From an uncultured Oscillospiraceae bacterium (GTDB taxonomy: Bacteria > Bacillota > Clostridia > Oscillospirales > Oscillospiraceae), in assembly GCA_937915075.1 (NCBI GenBank), contig CALDMA010000045.1:1-13296 (forward strand): a DNA stretch of 13,296 nucleotides, written 5' to 3'. How positions within the stretch are numbered: the stretch's first letter is position 1; the number at the start of each line of letters is the position of its first letter. The notes beneath the pieces are model-generated. The model ran no database searches and was not told the origin of the DNA. It saw only the letters and a list, made by a program, of their open reading frames with translations. Below, in pieces: positions 7,568 through 13,296 of this stretch. The position numbers and the translations under genes are program-made.

Positions 7568-9102
7568 GCCTTCACCTCGTCTCTCTTCGCGCCTGCCATG
7601 TAGAGGCCAAGCTCCTCCTGCGTGGTCTTTTTCGGGTCGAGTTCGCCGACGATCTCGCCCTCATACATCACGAGGATGCGGTCGGGCACGTCCATGACCT
7701 CGTCCAGCTCCAGACTCACGAGCAGGACCGCCTTGCCCTCGTCGCGCTGCGCGACGAGCTGACGGTGGATGTATTCGATGGCGCCGACGTCCAGACCGCG
7801 GGTCGGCTGCACGGCGACGAGCAGCTCGGGATCGTTGTCGATCTCGCGGGCAACGATGGCCTTCTGCTGGTTGCCGCCGGACATGCTGCGGGCAATGGTG
7901 ACCGGGCCCTGGCCGGAACGGACATCGTACTGGTCGATGAGCTTTTCGGCGTAGGAGCGGATGTTCCTGCGGCGCAGGAAGCCCGCCTTGTCGGTAAACT
8001 CCGGCTCAAAGTAGCGCTGGAGCACCATGTTGTCCTCAAGCGAATAGTCGAGCACAAGGCCGTGCTTGTGCCGGTCCTCGGGGATGTGGCTCATGCCCAT
8101 CACGCTGCGCTGGCGGATGGGTGCACGGGTGATGTCTTTACCGCAGAGCTTGACGGAGCCGGAAACGAGCGGCTCCAGACCGGTCAGGCCATAGACGAAC
8201 TCCGTCTGACCGTTGCCGTCGATGCCGGCAAGGCAGACGATCTCGCCGCGGCGGACCTTGAGTGAAACGTTCTTGACGGCATTGTTCTTGTGGAGCTTGG
8301 AGGCCATGGTCATGCCCTCTACCTCGAGCACGACCTCGCCGGGCTCGGACGGCTTCTTGTCCACATGGAAGCTAACGCTGCGGCCGACCATCATGGCGGA
8401 CAGCTCCTCCGCCGTGGTGTTGGCGGTCTCGACCGTGCCGATGTACTTGCCCTTGCGCAGCACCGAGCAGCGGTCCGCGACCGCCATGATCTCGGCGAGC
8501 TTGTGGGAGATGAAAAGGATGCTCTTGCCCTCGGCGGCGAGATTGCGCATGATCTGCATGAGCTCGTCGATCTCCTGCGGGGTGAGGACGGCGGTCGGCT
8601 CGTCGAAGATCAGGATCTCGTTTTCGCGGTAGAGCATCTTGAGGATCTCGGTGCGCTGCTGCATACCGACGGTGATGTCCTCAATGAGCGCGTCGGGGTC
8701 GACATGCAGGCCGTACTTCTCGCTCAGGGCGAGGACCTTTTCGCGGGCCTCGGCCTTTTGCAGGAAGCCGTGCTTCGTGGGCTCCACACCCATAATGATG
8801 TTGTCGAGCACGGTGAAGCATTCCACCAGCTTGAAGTGCTGGTGGACCATGCCGATGCCGAGCGCGTTGGCATCGTTCGGGTCCTTGATGGACACGACCT
8901 GCCCATCCTTTTTGATGACGCCCTCCTCGGGCTGGTACAGGCCGAACAGCACGCTCATGAGCGTGGATTTGCCTGCGCCGTTTTCGCCCAATAAGGCGTG
9001 GATCTCGCCCCTTTTGAGCTGAAGTGTAATGTTGTCGTTGGCGATAATACCGGGGAATCGTTTGGTGATGTTGAGCATCTCAATGGCATACGGTGATCCC
9101 AA
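7564..9102 (-). CDS. nupO: Nucleoside ABC importer, two-domain ATPase (NupO-like)
   Basis: A 512-residue cytoplasmic ATPase with two fused ABC domains that powers the importer. Domain 1 (about 5-245) is complete: Walker A GENGAGKST (39-47), Q-loop Gln88 in VHQHF, signature region TVGMQQR (144-150), Walker B ILIFDEPT (163-170) and switch His200. Domain 2 (about 257-505) has a changed P-loop, GIDGNGQTE (293-301), lacking the Lys-Ser/Thr pair. It keeps the signature MSGGNQQK (407-414). The Walker B region reads VAVQPTRGLD with Gln432 where the catalytic acid pair would be, and SLELDE replaces the switch His. This degenerate second domain is normal for ribose/BMP-type ATPases. The start is TTG at 9102: there is no ATG nearby, and GGAGG lies 10 nt upstream. 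The next ATG is eight codons in and would cut into the first strand. Confidence 0.93.
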   Translation of the reverse strand: MGSPYAIEMLNITKRFPGIIANDNITLQLKRGEIHALLGENGAGKSTLMSVLFGLYQPEEGVIKKDGQVVSIKDPNDANALGIGMVHQHFKLVECFTVLDNIIMGVEPTKHGFLQKAEAREKVLALSEKYGLHVDPDALIEDITVGMQQRTEILKMLYRENEILIFDEPTAVLTPQEIDELMQIMRNLAAEGKSILFISHKLAEIMAVADRCSVLRKGKYIGTVETANTTAEELSAMMVGRSVSFHVDKKPSEPGEVVLEVEGMTMASKLHKNNAVKNVSLKVRRGEIVCLAGIDGNGQTEFVYGLTGLEPLVSGSVKLCGKDITRAPIRQRSVMGMSHIPEDRHKHGLVLDYSLEDNMVLQRYFEPEFTDKAGFLRRRNIRSYAEKLIDQYDVRSGQGPVTIARSMSGGNQQKAIVAREIDNDPELLVAVQPTRGLDVGAIEYIHRQLVAQRDEGKAVLLVSLELDEVMDVPDRILVMYEGEIVGELDPKKTTQEELGLYMAGAKRDEVKA

Positions 9103-9112
9103 GATGTTTCGC

Positions 9113-9162
9113 CCTCCTTCCGTTTTGATGGCCCGCCGCGTTGGGGATGTGCGGGGACGGAA
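9113..9162 (-). promoter_or_regulatory. Structured leader next to the ATPase ribosome binding site
   Basis: In the minus-strand leader, TTCCGT (9157-9162 read as its complement) can pair with ACGGAA (9118-9123), enclosing a second stem of CCCGC/GCGGG (9132-9136 with 9151-9155). The outer stem ends directly against the GGAGG ribosome binding site (9113-9117). Together with the TTG start this may limit ATPase synthesis. No known riboswitch was recognised. Confidence 0.35.
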
Positions 9163-9183
9163 ACCATGAATATCTTACAGTAT

Positions 9184-9213
9184 ACTATACCTGTGCCGAT
9201 AAAGCAAAGTCAA
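9184..9213 (-). promoter_or_regulatory. Promoter of the ATPase-permease operon
   Basis: On the minus strand TTGACT (9208-9213) and TATAGT (9184-9189) are 18 bp apart, each matching consensus at five of six bases. The start is near 9177, giving a leader of about 75 nt. The -10 region sits in an imperfect palindrome, CAGGTATAGTATACTG (9178-9193), which could be an operator; this is inference only. Confidence 0.7.
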
Positions 9214-9248
9214 TTTGGCAAAATCGTATGTTTTTTTCGTTTTTCGGC

Positions 9249-9284
9249 AAAAAAGAGAGAGAGACGGGCAGACGCCCGTCTCTC
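9249..9284 (-). terminator. Terminator after the BMP lipoprotein gene
   Basis: Stem GAGAGACGGGC (9259-9269), loop AGAC, GCCCGTCTCTC (9274-9284). On the minus strand this is followed by CTCT and then T6 (9249-9254). It separates the lipoprotein gene from the ATPase and permease genes; read-through would join them. Confidence 0.85.
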
Positions 9285-9307
9285 CGTATGTACTTGCGAT
9301 AAAGCGC

Positions 9308-10576
9308 TTAGCCCTTGATGGAGCCCTGATCGTCGACCGTGATCACGGTGGCGAAGCTGGCAGCCTTAACGTCGCTGCTGGTGTTGTTGCTGACGGTGAT
9401 CTTGCCGTCGAACATATCCTTCACCATGGCCTTATAGTCATCCTGCGTGAAGCTGTCGGACCACTGGGTGCCGTCGCCCATGGGGATCTGAACGTAGTTC
9501 GCCTCGGGATCGGTGCCGGAGACAAGGCCCAGCGTCTCGATCTTGCCGACGTACTTCTCCCAATTGCCGTTGACGATAACGTCGGTCAGGGTATCGTAGG
9601 TAGCGGGATAGAGGCCCTTCATGGCGGAGGTGACCGTCAGGTCGAGGTACTGCGCGACCGTAGCCTCGTCCGCGCCGTCGCCGGCAGCGTACTTGGCGAT
9701 CACGCCGGCCTGATCGACGTCAACGCCGATGACCTTGCCGTCGGCCTTCTTGGCCGCGTCGACCGCGGAGGTGTAGATGCCGCCGCCGCAGGCAAAGACG
9801 ACCTCGGTGCCGCCGGCATACCAGGTATCCATCACAGCGGTGATGTCGGCATCGCCGAAGAACTGGCCGCCGTAGATGTAGTTGAGCTTGACATCGGTGA
9901 GGCCCATGTCGGCCGCAGCGGCGTCAACGCCCTGCACGAAGCCGTAGCCGTAACGGACGACCGCGGGAACGGCCATGCCGCCGAGGAAGCCGAGGTTCTT
10001 GTAGCCGAGCTTCACAGCCGCGTAGCCGGCCATGTAGCCGCAGAGCTCTTCCTGATAAACAGCGCAGTAGACGTTGCTCATGTCAACATACTTGTTGAGG
10101 TCCCAATTCTCGGGGGTGTAGTCGTAGGCTTCGCCGGCCTTGGCAACGGCGGTCTCGAGCAGGTCGCCGGCGGCGACGTCGAGCGCGATGAACTTCACGT
10201 CGGGGAACTCGGGAGCAGCCTCAACAATGGCGCCGCCGAAGGCATAGCCGGGCATGACGATGACGTTGAAGCCTTCGTCAACAGCCTTTTCGATCATGGC
10301 GACACGGTCGGCGGTGTTATCGCCGGCGGGCTTGAAGTAGCTGAACTCGATGCTGTTGTCCTCGGCAAACGCCTTGCAGGCCTCATAGGTGGTCTGGTTG
10401 AAGGACTGGTCGGTGATGTCACCGTAGTCGGTGATCATAGCGACCTTGTACTCGACCTCGGGCGTGGTGTCGTCGGGGGTCTGGGTATCGTCGGGGGTGG
10501 TGGTTTCCTTCTGACCGCAGGCTACGAGCGCAAGGACCATAGCCAGGGAGAGAAGAAGAGCAAAGAACTTCTTCAT
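9308..10576 (-). CDS. bmpA: BMP-family nucleoside-binding lipoprotein
   Basis: A 422-residue substrate-binding lipoprotein of the BMP/Med family (BmpA, PnrA, NupN), which captures nucleosides outside the membrane and hands them to the ABC permeases. Residues 1-19 are a signal peptide and LVAC (17-20) is a lipobox, with Cys20 as the lipid-modified residue. Residues 22-40 are a low-complexity linker with the repeat TPDDT. The binding domain starts at 42 with VAMITDYGDITDQSFNQ, equivalent to the family's GxIDDxSFN motif. Further family segments are GFNVIVMPGYAFGGAIVEAA, YMAGYAAVKLG, FLGGMAVPAVVRYGYGFVQGV and VVFACGGGIYTSAVDAAK. It is somewhat longer than typical members (about 330-390). The ATG at 10576 has AAGGAAGG 8 nt upstream. 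It has its own promoter and terminator, which would allow an excess of binding protein over transporter. Confidence 0.93.
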   Translation of the reverse strand: MKKFFALLLSLAMVLALVACGQKETTTPDDTQTPDDTTPEVEYKVAMITDYGDITDQSFNQTTYEACKAFAEDNSIEFSYFKPAGDNTADRVAMIEKAVDEGFNVIVMPGYAFGGAIVEAAPEFPDVKFIALDVAAGDLLETAVAKAGEAYDYTPENWDLNKYVDMSNVYCAVYQEELCGYMAGYAAVKLGYKNLGFLGGMAVPAVVRYGYGFVQGVDAAAADMGLTDVKLNYIYGGQFFGDADITAVMDTWYAGGTEVVFACGGGIYTSAVDAAKKADGKVIGVDVDQAGVIAKYAAGDGADEATVAQYLDLTVTSAMKGLYPATYDTLTDVIVNGNWEKYVGKIETLGLVSGTDPEANYVQIPMGDGTQWSDSFTQDDYKAMVKDMFDGKITVSNNTSSDVKAASFATVITVDDQGSIKG

Positions 10577-10602
10577 GGTACAAACCTTCCTTACAATTTT
10601 TT

Positions 10603-10627
10603 GAAATCATATCATGGACATGACTTC
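10603..10627 (-). promoter_or_regulatory. Predicted hairpin at the 5' end of the lipoprotein mRNA (or a palindromic operator)
   Basis: GAAATCATATC (10603-10613) and GACATGACTTC (10617-10627) form a palindrome with nine of eleven matches around a 3-nt centre. On the minus-strand RNA the two mismatches become G-U pairs, so an unbroken 11-bp stem with a CAU loop is possible. From the -10 box the transcript should start at about 10627, exactly at the first base of the stem. The ribosome binding site lies 10 nt past the stem and stays free. Confidence 0.5.
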
Positions 10628-10633
10628 GAGCGT

Positions 10634-10662
10634 ATTATAGCAAGGTTTTTTCAAAAGGGCAA
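10634..10662 (-). promoter_or_regulatory. Promoter of the BMP lipoprotein gene
   Basis: A perfect -10 box TATAAT (10634-10639) carries an extended TGC just upstream. The -35 box TTGCCC (10657-10662) is 17 bp away. A TTGAAA closer in leaves only 9 bp and is not the partner. This is the strongest-looking promoter of the transport region. Confidence 0.8.
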
Positions 10663-10717
10663 GTCATATTTGCTGAAAAGTGTGAATTTTTGACAAATCC
10701 TTCATGGTGAAGGCGCA

Positions 10718-10749
10718 CAAAGAGAGACCGCGCTCGCGGTCTCTCTTTG
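10718..10749 (-). terminator. Long perfect hairpin ending the deoC-deoD-kinase operon
   Basis: CAAAGAGAGACCGCG (10718-10732) and CGCGGTCTCTCTTTG (10735-10749) are perfect 15-base arms with a 2-nt centre, starting 1 nt past the kinase stop codon. The arm ends are U-rich (TCTCTCTTTG) on either strand, but there is no long T run, so termination is likely yet not textbook. A smaller inverted repeat CCTTCA TGG TGAAGG (10699-10713) follows it on the minus strand. Confidence 0.7.
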
Positions 10750-10750
10750 C

Positions 10751-11677
10751 TCAGTATTGAAAAATGCTGCCGCCGACGAACTCACGCACGATGGAGTCGC
10801 GCGGGACATAATCGGTCTTGAGCGGCGGGACGGAGTTGACGACCTCAAAGAGGTCGGTCAGCCCGTGCTCGTCGATGAAGGCGTCGTCAAGCTGAGTGTA
10901 GAACTCGGGGATCTCCTTGAGATAGCGCGCGAGGATGCACGGCTCGTAGTCGTGGAAGGTATCGATGTGGATGCCCGCGTTGGGCTTATTGGGCATGATA
11001 TAGTTCAGCTCTCCGCGGTCCACGCTCTCGGCGCGCTCGACCGTCTGGCGCAGGGAGTGTCCGCGGCCCTGATAGTCGCGGATCATGCGGCGCGCCACGC
11101 GCAGCTGCTCGGGGCGGACGATCTTGTCATGCGCGGTGATGATGCGCGTGCGGGGCGCGACGTAAACGCCGGTCGCCATATCGCGCACGCGGTCGAAGAT
11201 CAGCGGGTTGAGCATGTGGATGCCCTCGGCGATGATGACGGCGTCGCGGTCGCCCTGCATCTTGAACCAGCTGCCGGTGGCGCCGCTCTTGAAATCATAG
11301 ACGGGCAGCTCGACCTCCTCGCCGTCGGACAGGCGGCGGATGCAGTCGATGAGCAGATCGCGGTTCACGCACAGGGGGGATTCCCAGTCCGTCAGCTCCG
11401 GCGGGCGGTCGGCGAGCGGCAGGAAGAAATTATCCATGCTCAGCAGGCACACCTTTACGCCGAGGTTTTCCAGATACGCCTTCAGGCGCATGGCGGTGGT
11501 GGTCTTGCCGCTGCCGCTCGGGCCGGTCAGGCAGACGAGCGGCTTTTTGCTCTTGTTCATCAGGATGCTCGCCGCGGCGGCGCTGATCTTGTCGTGAAAG
11601 ACCTCCTCACAACGCAGAACAAAGCGCGTATCGTCGCGCATGGCCTCGGTGATATTTTCAATGTCAATGACTCGCAT
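10751..11677 (-). CDS. P-loop nucleoside kinase (uridine kinase/phosphoribulokinase family)
   Basis: A 308-residue cytoplasmic kinase of the uridine kinase/phosphoribulokinase fold. Visible motifs are Walker A GPSGSGKT (52-59), LLSMDNFF (78-85) with Asp82, LPVYDFKSG (124-132), IIAEGIHMLNP (148-158), the Arg-rich lid region VARRMIRDYQGRG (194-206) and a C-terminal IVREFVGGSIF (296-306). The lid and tail resemble the kinase part of the larger clostridial nucleoside kinases that carry an N-terminal TGS domain and are about 550 residues long. Here only about 45 residues precede the P-loop, so the TGS part is absent. It probably phosphorylates a nucleoside, uridine being the default guess; the neighbours support nucleoside use but do not fix the substrate. 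The ATG at 11677 has AAGGAG 10 nt upstream, overlapping the deoD stop region, 14 nt after deoD. Confidence 0.82.
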   Translation of the reverse strand: MRVIDIENITEAMRDDTRFVLRCEEVFHDKISAAAASILMNKSKKPLVCLTGPSGSGKTTTAMRLKAYLENLGVKVCLLSMDNFFLPLADRPPELTDWESPLCVNRDLLIDCIRRLSDGEEVELPVYDFKSGATGSWFKMQGDRDAVIIAEGIHMLNPLIFDRVRDMATGVYVAPRTRIITAHDKIVRPEQLRVARRMIRDYQGRGHSLRQTVERAESVDRGELNYIMPNKPNAGIHIDTFHDYEPCILARYLKEIPEFYTQLDDAFIDEHGLTDLFEVVNSVPPLKTDYVPRDSIVREFVGGSIFQY

Positions 11678-11691
11678 GAGGAAAACGCTCC

Positions 11692-12411
11692 TTATTCTTT
11701 GTTCTCCATCTTGACCGCGACCTCGAGCGCGATCTTCATCATGTTGGTGAAGGTGGTCTGGCGCTCGTCGGCGGAAAGCTCCTTGCCGGTGACGAGGTTA
11801 TCGGAGATGGAACAGATGGCAAGCGCGCGCTTGCCGGTATAGGCGGCGGTGCAGTAAAGCCCCGCAGCCTCCATCTCGACCGCCATCACGCCCATTTTGC
11901 CGAAGCGGGCGTTGCGGCCCGCCGCATCGTAGAACGTGTCGGAGGAATAGAGGTTGCCGACCGGCATCTTCACGCCCAGCTCCTTCGCGCTCTCCACCGC
12001 GGCGGAAAGCAGCTCGTAGTCGCAGATGGGGGCGAAGGTGCCGCCGAGCTCATACTGGCTGGCAAAGTCGGAATTGGTGCAGGCGCCCATGCCGGCGCAT
12101 ACGCTGCCGAGCTCCATATCCGCGCGCATCGCGCCCGCGGAGCCGACGCGGATGATGTTCTCCACACCGTACTGCGTATAAAGCTCGTTGGAGTAGATGG
12201 CGATGGACGGGATGCCCATGCCGCTCGCCATCACGCTCACGCGCACGCCCTTATAGGCGCCGGTATAGCCCTGTACGCCGCGGACGTTGTTGACGAGCTT
12301 CGGGTTTTCCAGGAAGGTCTCCGCGATGAACTTCGCACGGAGGGGATCGCCGGGCATGAGCACGGTCTTGGCGAAATCGCCGTTTTGGGCATTGTTATGA
12401 GGGGTGGACAT
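11692..12411 (-). CDS. deoD: Purine-nucleoside phosphorylase DeoD
   Basis: A 239-residue enzyme of the hexameric (Escherichia coli-type) purine nucleoside phosphorylase family. It splits purine ribo- and deoxyribonucleosides with phosphate into free base and (deoxy)ribose-1-phosphate. Motifs are MPGDPLRAKFIAE (19-31) with the phosphate-binding Gly21 and Arg25, Arg44 in NNVRGVQGYTG, RVGSAGAM (88-95), VEMEAAGLY (178-186) for ribose binding, and SISDNLVTG (201-209) whose Asp204 is the proton donor to the base, at the same number as in E. coli. Length matches the family exactly. The frame is open far upstream, but ATG at 12411 is correct: AAAGGAG lies 7 nt before it, 2 nt after the deoC stop. Confidence 0.96.
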   Translation of the reverse strand: MSTPHNNAQNGDFAKTVLMPGDPLRAKFIAETFLENPKLVNNVRGVQGYTGAYKGVRVSVMASGMGIPSIAIYSNELYTQYGVENIIRVGSAGAMRADMELGSVCAGMGACTNSDFASQYELGGTFAPICDYELLSAAVESAKELGVKMPVGNLYSSDTFYDAAGRNARFGKMGVMAVEMEAAGLYCTAAYTGKRALAICSISDNLVTGKELSADERQTTFTNMMKIALEVAVKMENKE

Positions 12412-12413
12412 GG

Positions 12414-13097
12414 TTATTCTCCTTTCTCCATCGCCTTGACGGCCTTGACGATGCGGCTGGTGCCGAGGCGGTCCGCACCGAGCTTGAGGAAGTCCTCGGC
12501 GTCCTGCAGATTGGCGATGCCGCCGGCGGCCTTGATCTTCTTGCCGTTCGTCATGTGCGCCGCCATGAGGGCCACGTCCTCGCGCGTCGCGCCGCCTCCG
12601 CCGAAGCCGGTGGAGGTCTTGATATAGTCCGCCGCGGAGTCGGACACGACCTCGCAGAGCTTGATCTTTTCCTCGTCCGTAAGCATACAGGTCTCGATGA
12701 TGACCTTGAGAATGTTGCCGTGGCAGGAGATCTTCACGGAGTTGATCTCCTGCAGGATCTTGTCGTACTGCCCCTCCTTGACCCAGCCGAGGTTGATGAC
12801 CATGTCGATCTCGGTCGCGCCGTCTGCCACGGCGGACTCGGCCTCCATGCATTTGATGCCGCTGGGAACGTAGCCGTTGGGGAAGCCGATGACCGTGCAC
12901 ACGGGAAGCTGACCGAAGCCGTAATGCTGCTGCTCGGCGATGTAGTGCGCGGCGTGAGCGACGTAGGTCTGCGGGATGCAGACACTCGCGCAGCCGTACT
13001 TGATGCCGTCGTCGCAGATCTGGCGGATCTCCTCCCAAGTGGCGGTGGGGGCGAGCAGCGTATGGTCAACGTGACGGAGAATTTCTTTCACATCCAT
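12414..13097 (-). CDS. deoC: Deoxyribose-phosphate aldolase DeoC
   Basis: A 227-residue class I aldolase that cleaves 2-deoxyribose-5-phosphate into glyceraldehyde-3-phosphate and acetaldehyde, the last step of deoxynucleoside breakdown. Active-site residues are all present: Asp97 in EIDMVINLG, the Schiff-base Lys160 in YIKTSTGFG, and Lys189 in KIKAAGGI (E. coli Asp102, Lys167, Lys201). The N-terminus ILRHVDHTLLAP is typical. The start chosen is ATG at 13097, with GGAAAGGA ending 11 nt upstream; an in-frame TTG at 13136 would add 13 residues unlike the family and would lie before the ribosome binding site. It is the first gene of a compact deoC-deoD-kinase operon. The mutase that makes its substrate (DeoB) is not in the window. 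Confidence 0.96.
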   Translation of the reverse strand: MDVKEILRHVDHTLLAPTATWEEIRQICDDGIKYGCASVCIPQTYVAHAAHYIAEQQHYGFGQLPVCTVIGFPNGYVPSGIKCMEAESAVADGATEIDMVINLGWVKEGQYDKILQEINSVKISCHGNILKVIIETCMLTDEEKIKLCEVVSDSAADYIKTSTGFGGGGATREDVALMAAHMTNGKKIKAAGGIANLQDAEDFLKLGADRLGTSRIVKAVKAMEKGE

Positions 13098-13159
13098 AGT
13101 ATATGGTGTCCTTTCCAAGAAAAATAGATTCCGCAAAGGGGAATGATTTCCTGTTTATC

Positions 13160-13188
13160 AGTGTAGCACAGCGACTGCAAAAAAGCAA
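13160..13188 (-). promoter_or_regulatory. Promoter of the deoC-deoD-kinase operon
   Basis: On the minus strand TTGCTT (13183-13188) and TACACT (13160-13165) are 17 bp apart, with an extended TGC before the -10. The start is near 13153, giving a leader of about 56 nt. In that leader ATTCC (13128-13132) and GGAAT (13140-13144) form a small inverted repeat, a possible but unproven operator. The -35 box overlaps the T6 run of the candidate RNA to its right. Confidence 0.65.
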
Positions 13189-13296
13189 GCGCACCCCATT
13201 CGGTCACATGGCCGCGTGTGTCGGGCCGCGCGGTGCAGGGAGATAAGGAAACTGCCCTTATGGGCTTGCAGAAGAAAAAGGAGACCTCGAAAGAGG
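13179..13296 (-). other. Gene-free right edge with a candidate structured RNA or large terminator
   Basis: No coding region could be supported here. Nested pairings exist: GCAAGC (13185-13190) with GCTTGC (13264-13269); GCACC (13191-13195) with GGTGC (13232-13236); CCAT/ATGG (13196-13199, 13208-13211); CGCG/CGCG (13213-13216, 13227-13230); ATAAGG/CCTTAT (13243-13248, 13256-13261). On the minus strand the outer helix is followed at once by T6 (13179-13184), as at the end of a non-coding RNA or transcript. CCTC GAAA GAGG (13285-13296) is a further small hairpin with a GNRA loop on the plus strand. On the plus strand AAAAAGGAG (13274-13282) could alternatively be a ribosome binding site for a gene beyond the edge. 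The pairings were found by eye, and no known RNA family was recognised. Confidence 0.35.

Noticed and set aside
7903..8266. Apparent loss of catalytic motifs in the second half of the ABC ATPase
   Set aside because: A degenerate second nucleotide-binding domain is the normal state in ribose/BMP-type double-domain ATPases, so it is not a sign of decay.
9118..9162. Possible riboswitch in the ATPase leader
   Set aside because: The leader is about 75 nt and has none of the conserved core bases of purine, PRPP or ykkC-type switches that I could recognise. It is kept only as a possible stem near the ribosome binding site.
9215..10693. A 492-codon open frame on the plus strand across the lipoprotein gene
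   Set aside because: It is the mirror of the BMP gene in G+C-rich codons, with a Gly/Val/Ala/Asp-rich product of no recognisable fold. It also runs through the terminator and the bmpA promoter.
12412..13038. Upstream in-frame extension of deoD through deoC
   Set aside because: The extension is Arg/Gly-rich antisense-like sequence out of frame with deoC. The ATG at 12411 has a good ribosome binding site, and the protein from there has the exact family length.
1..13296. CRISPR arrays, insertion sequences, phage genes, tRNA or rRNA genes
   Set aside because: No regularly spaced repeats, transposase or integrase motifs, tRNA-like cloverleaf ends or rRNA core sequences were noticed on either strand.

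Overview
The window reads as an ordinary chromosomal stretch of a G+C-rich, endospore-forming member of the Clostridia, most likely in the Oscillospiraceae/Ruminococcaceae area. The reasons are a clear spoIIID gene with a sigma-E-like promoter, strong AGGAGG-type ribosome binding sites, TTGACA/TATAAT-type promoters, SLH and LCP cell-wall proteins, a lipoprotein signal peptide, and codon use that fills the opposite strand with long spurious reading frames. The genus is inferred from these traits; no rRNA is present to settle it.

Left part (1-2400): the 5' part of a sugar-nucleotide-type nucleotidyltransferase runs off the left edge on the minus strand. An AEC-family transporter is divergent from it. 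A strong hairpin terminator then separates the AEC gene from a convergent EamA/DMT-family exporter.

Middle part (2400-5460, plus strand): spoIIID, a mother-cell sporulation regulator, is followed by a hairpin terminator. A probable two-gene cell-envelope operon comes next: an LCP (LytR-CpsA-Psr) wall-polymer ligase and, 20 nt later, a secreted protein with three SLH-type repeats and a C-terminal transglutaminase-like domain with an intact Cys-His-Asp triad. A two-way terminator closes this block.

Right part (5460-13100, minus strand, so read right to left): this is a nucleoside salvage and breakdown region. deoC, deoD and a P-loop nucleoside-kinase-like gene are packed 2 and 14 nt apart behind one promoter and end at a long perfect hairpin. 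Next comes a BMP-family substrate-binding lipoprotein with its own promoter and a predicted hairpin at the very 5' end of its transcript, then a terminator. A third promoter drives the ATPase and two permeases of the matching ABC importer, whose genes overlap by 4 and 1 nt. The inferred flow is: nucleosides are captured by the lipoprotein and imported by the ABC complex; purine nucleosides are phosphorolysed by DeoD; deoxyribose-5-phosphate is cleaved by DeoC; and the kinase may rephosphorylate nucleosides. Phosphopentomutase (DeoB), a pyrimidine nucleoside phosphorylase and cytidine deaminase are not in the window.

The right edge (about 13179-13296) has no gene but can be folded into a nested set of helices ending in a T6 run. 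It is the only stretch not explained by known gene families. No clearly new system was found; the most useful leads are this candidate RNA, the 5'-terminal hairpin of the lipoprotein mRNA, the LCP/SLH-transglutaminase pair, and the short nucleoside kinase.
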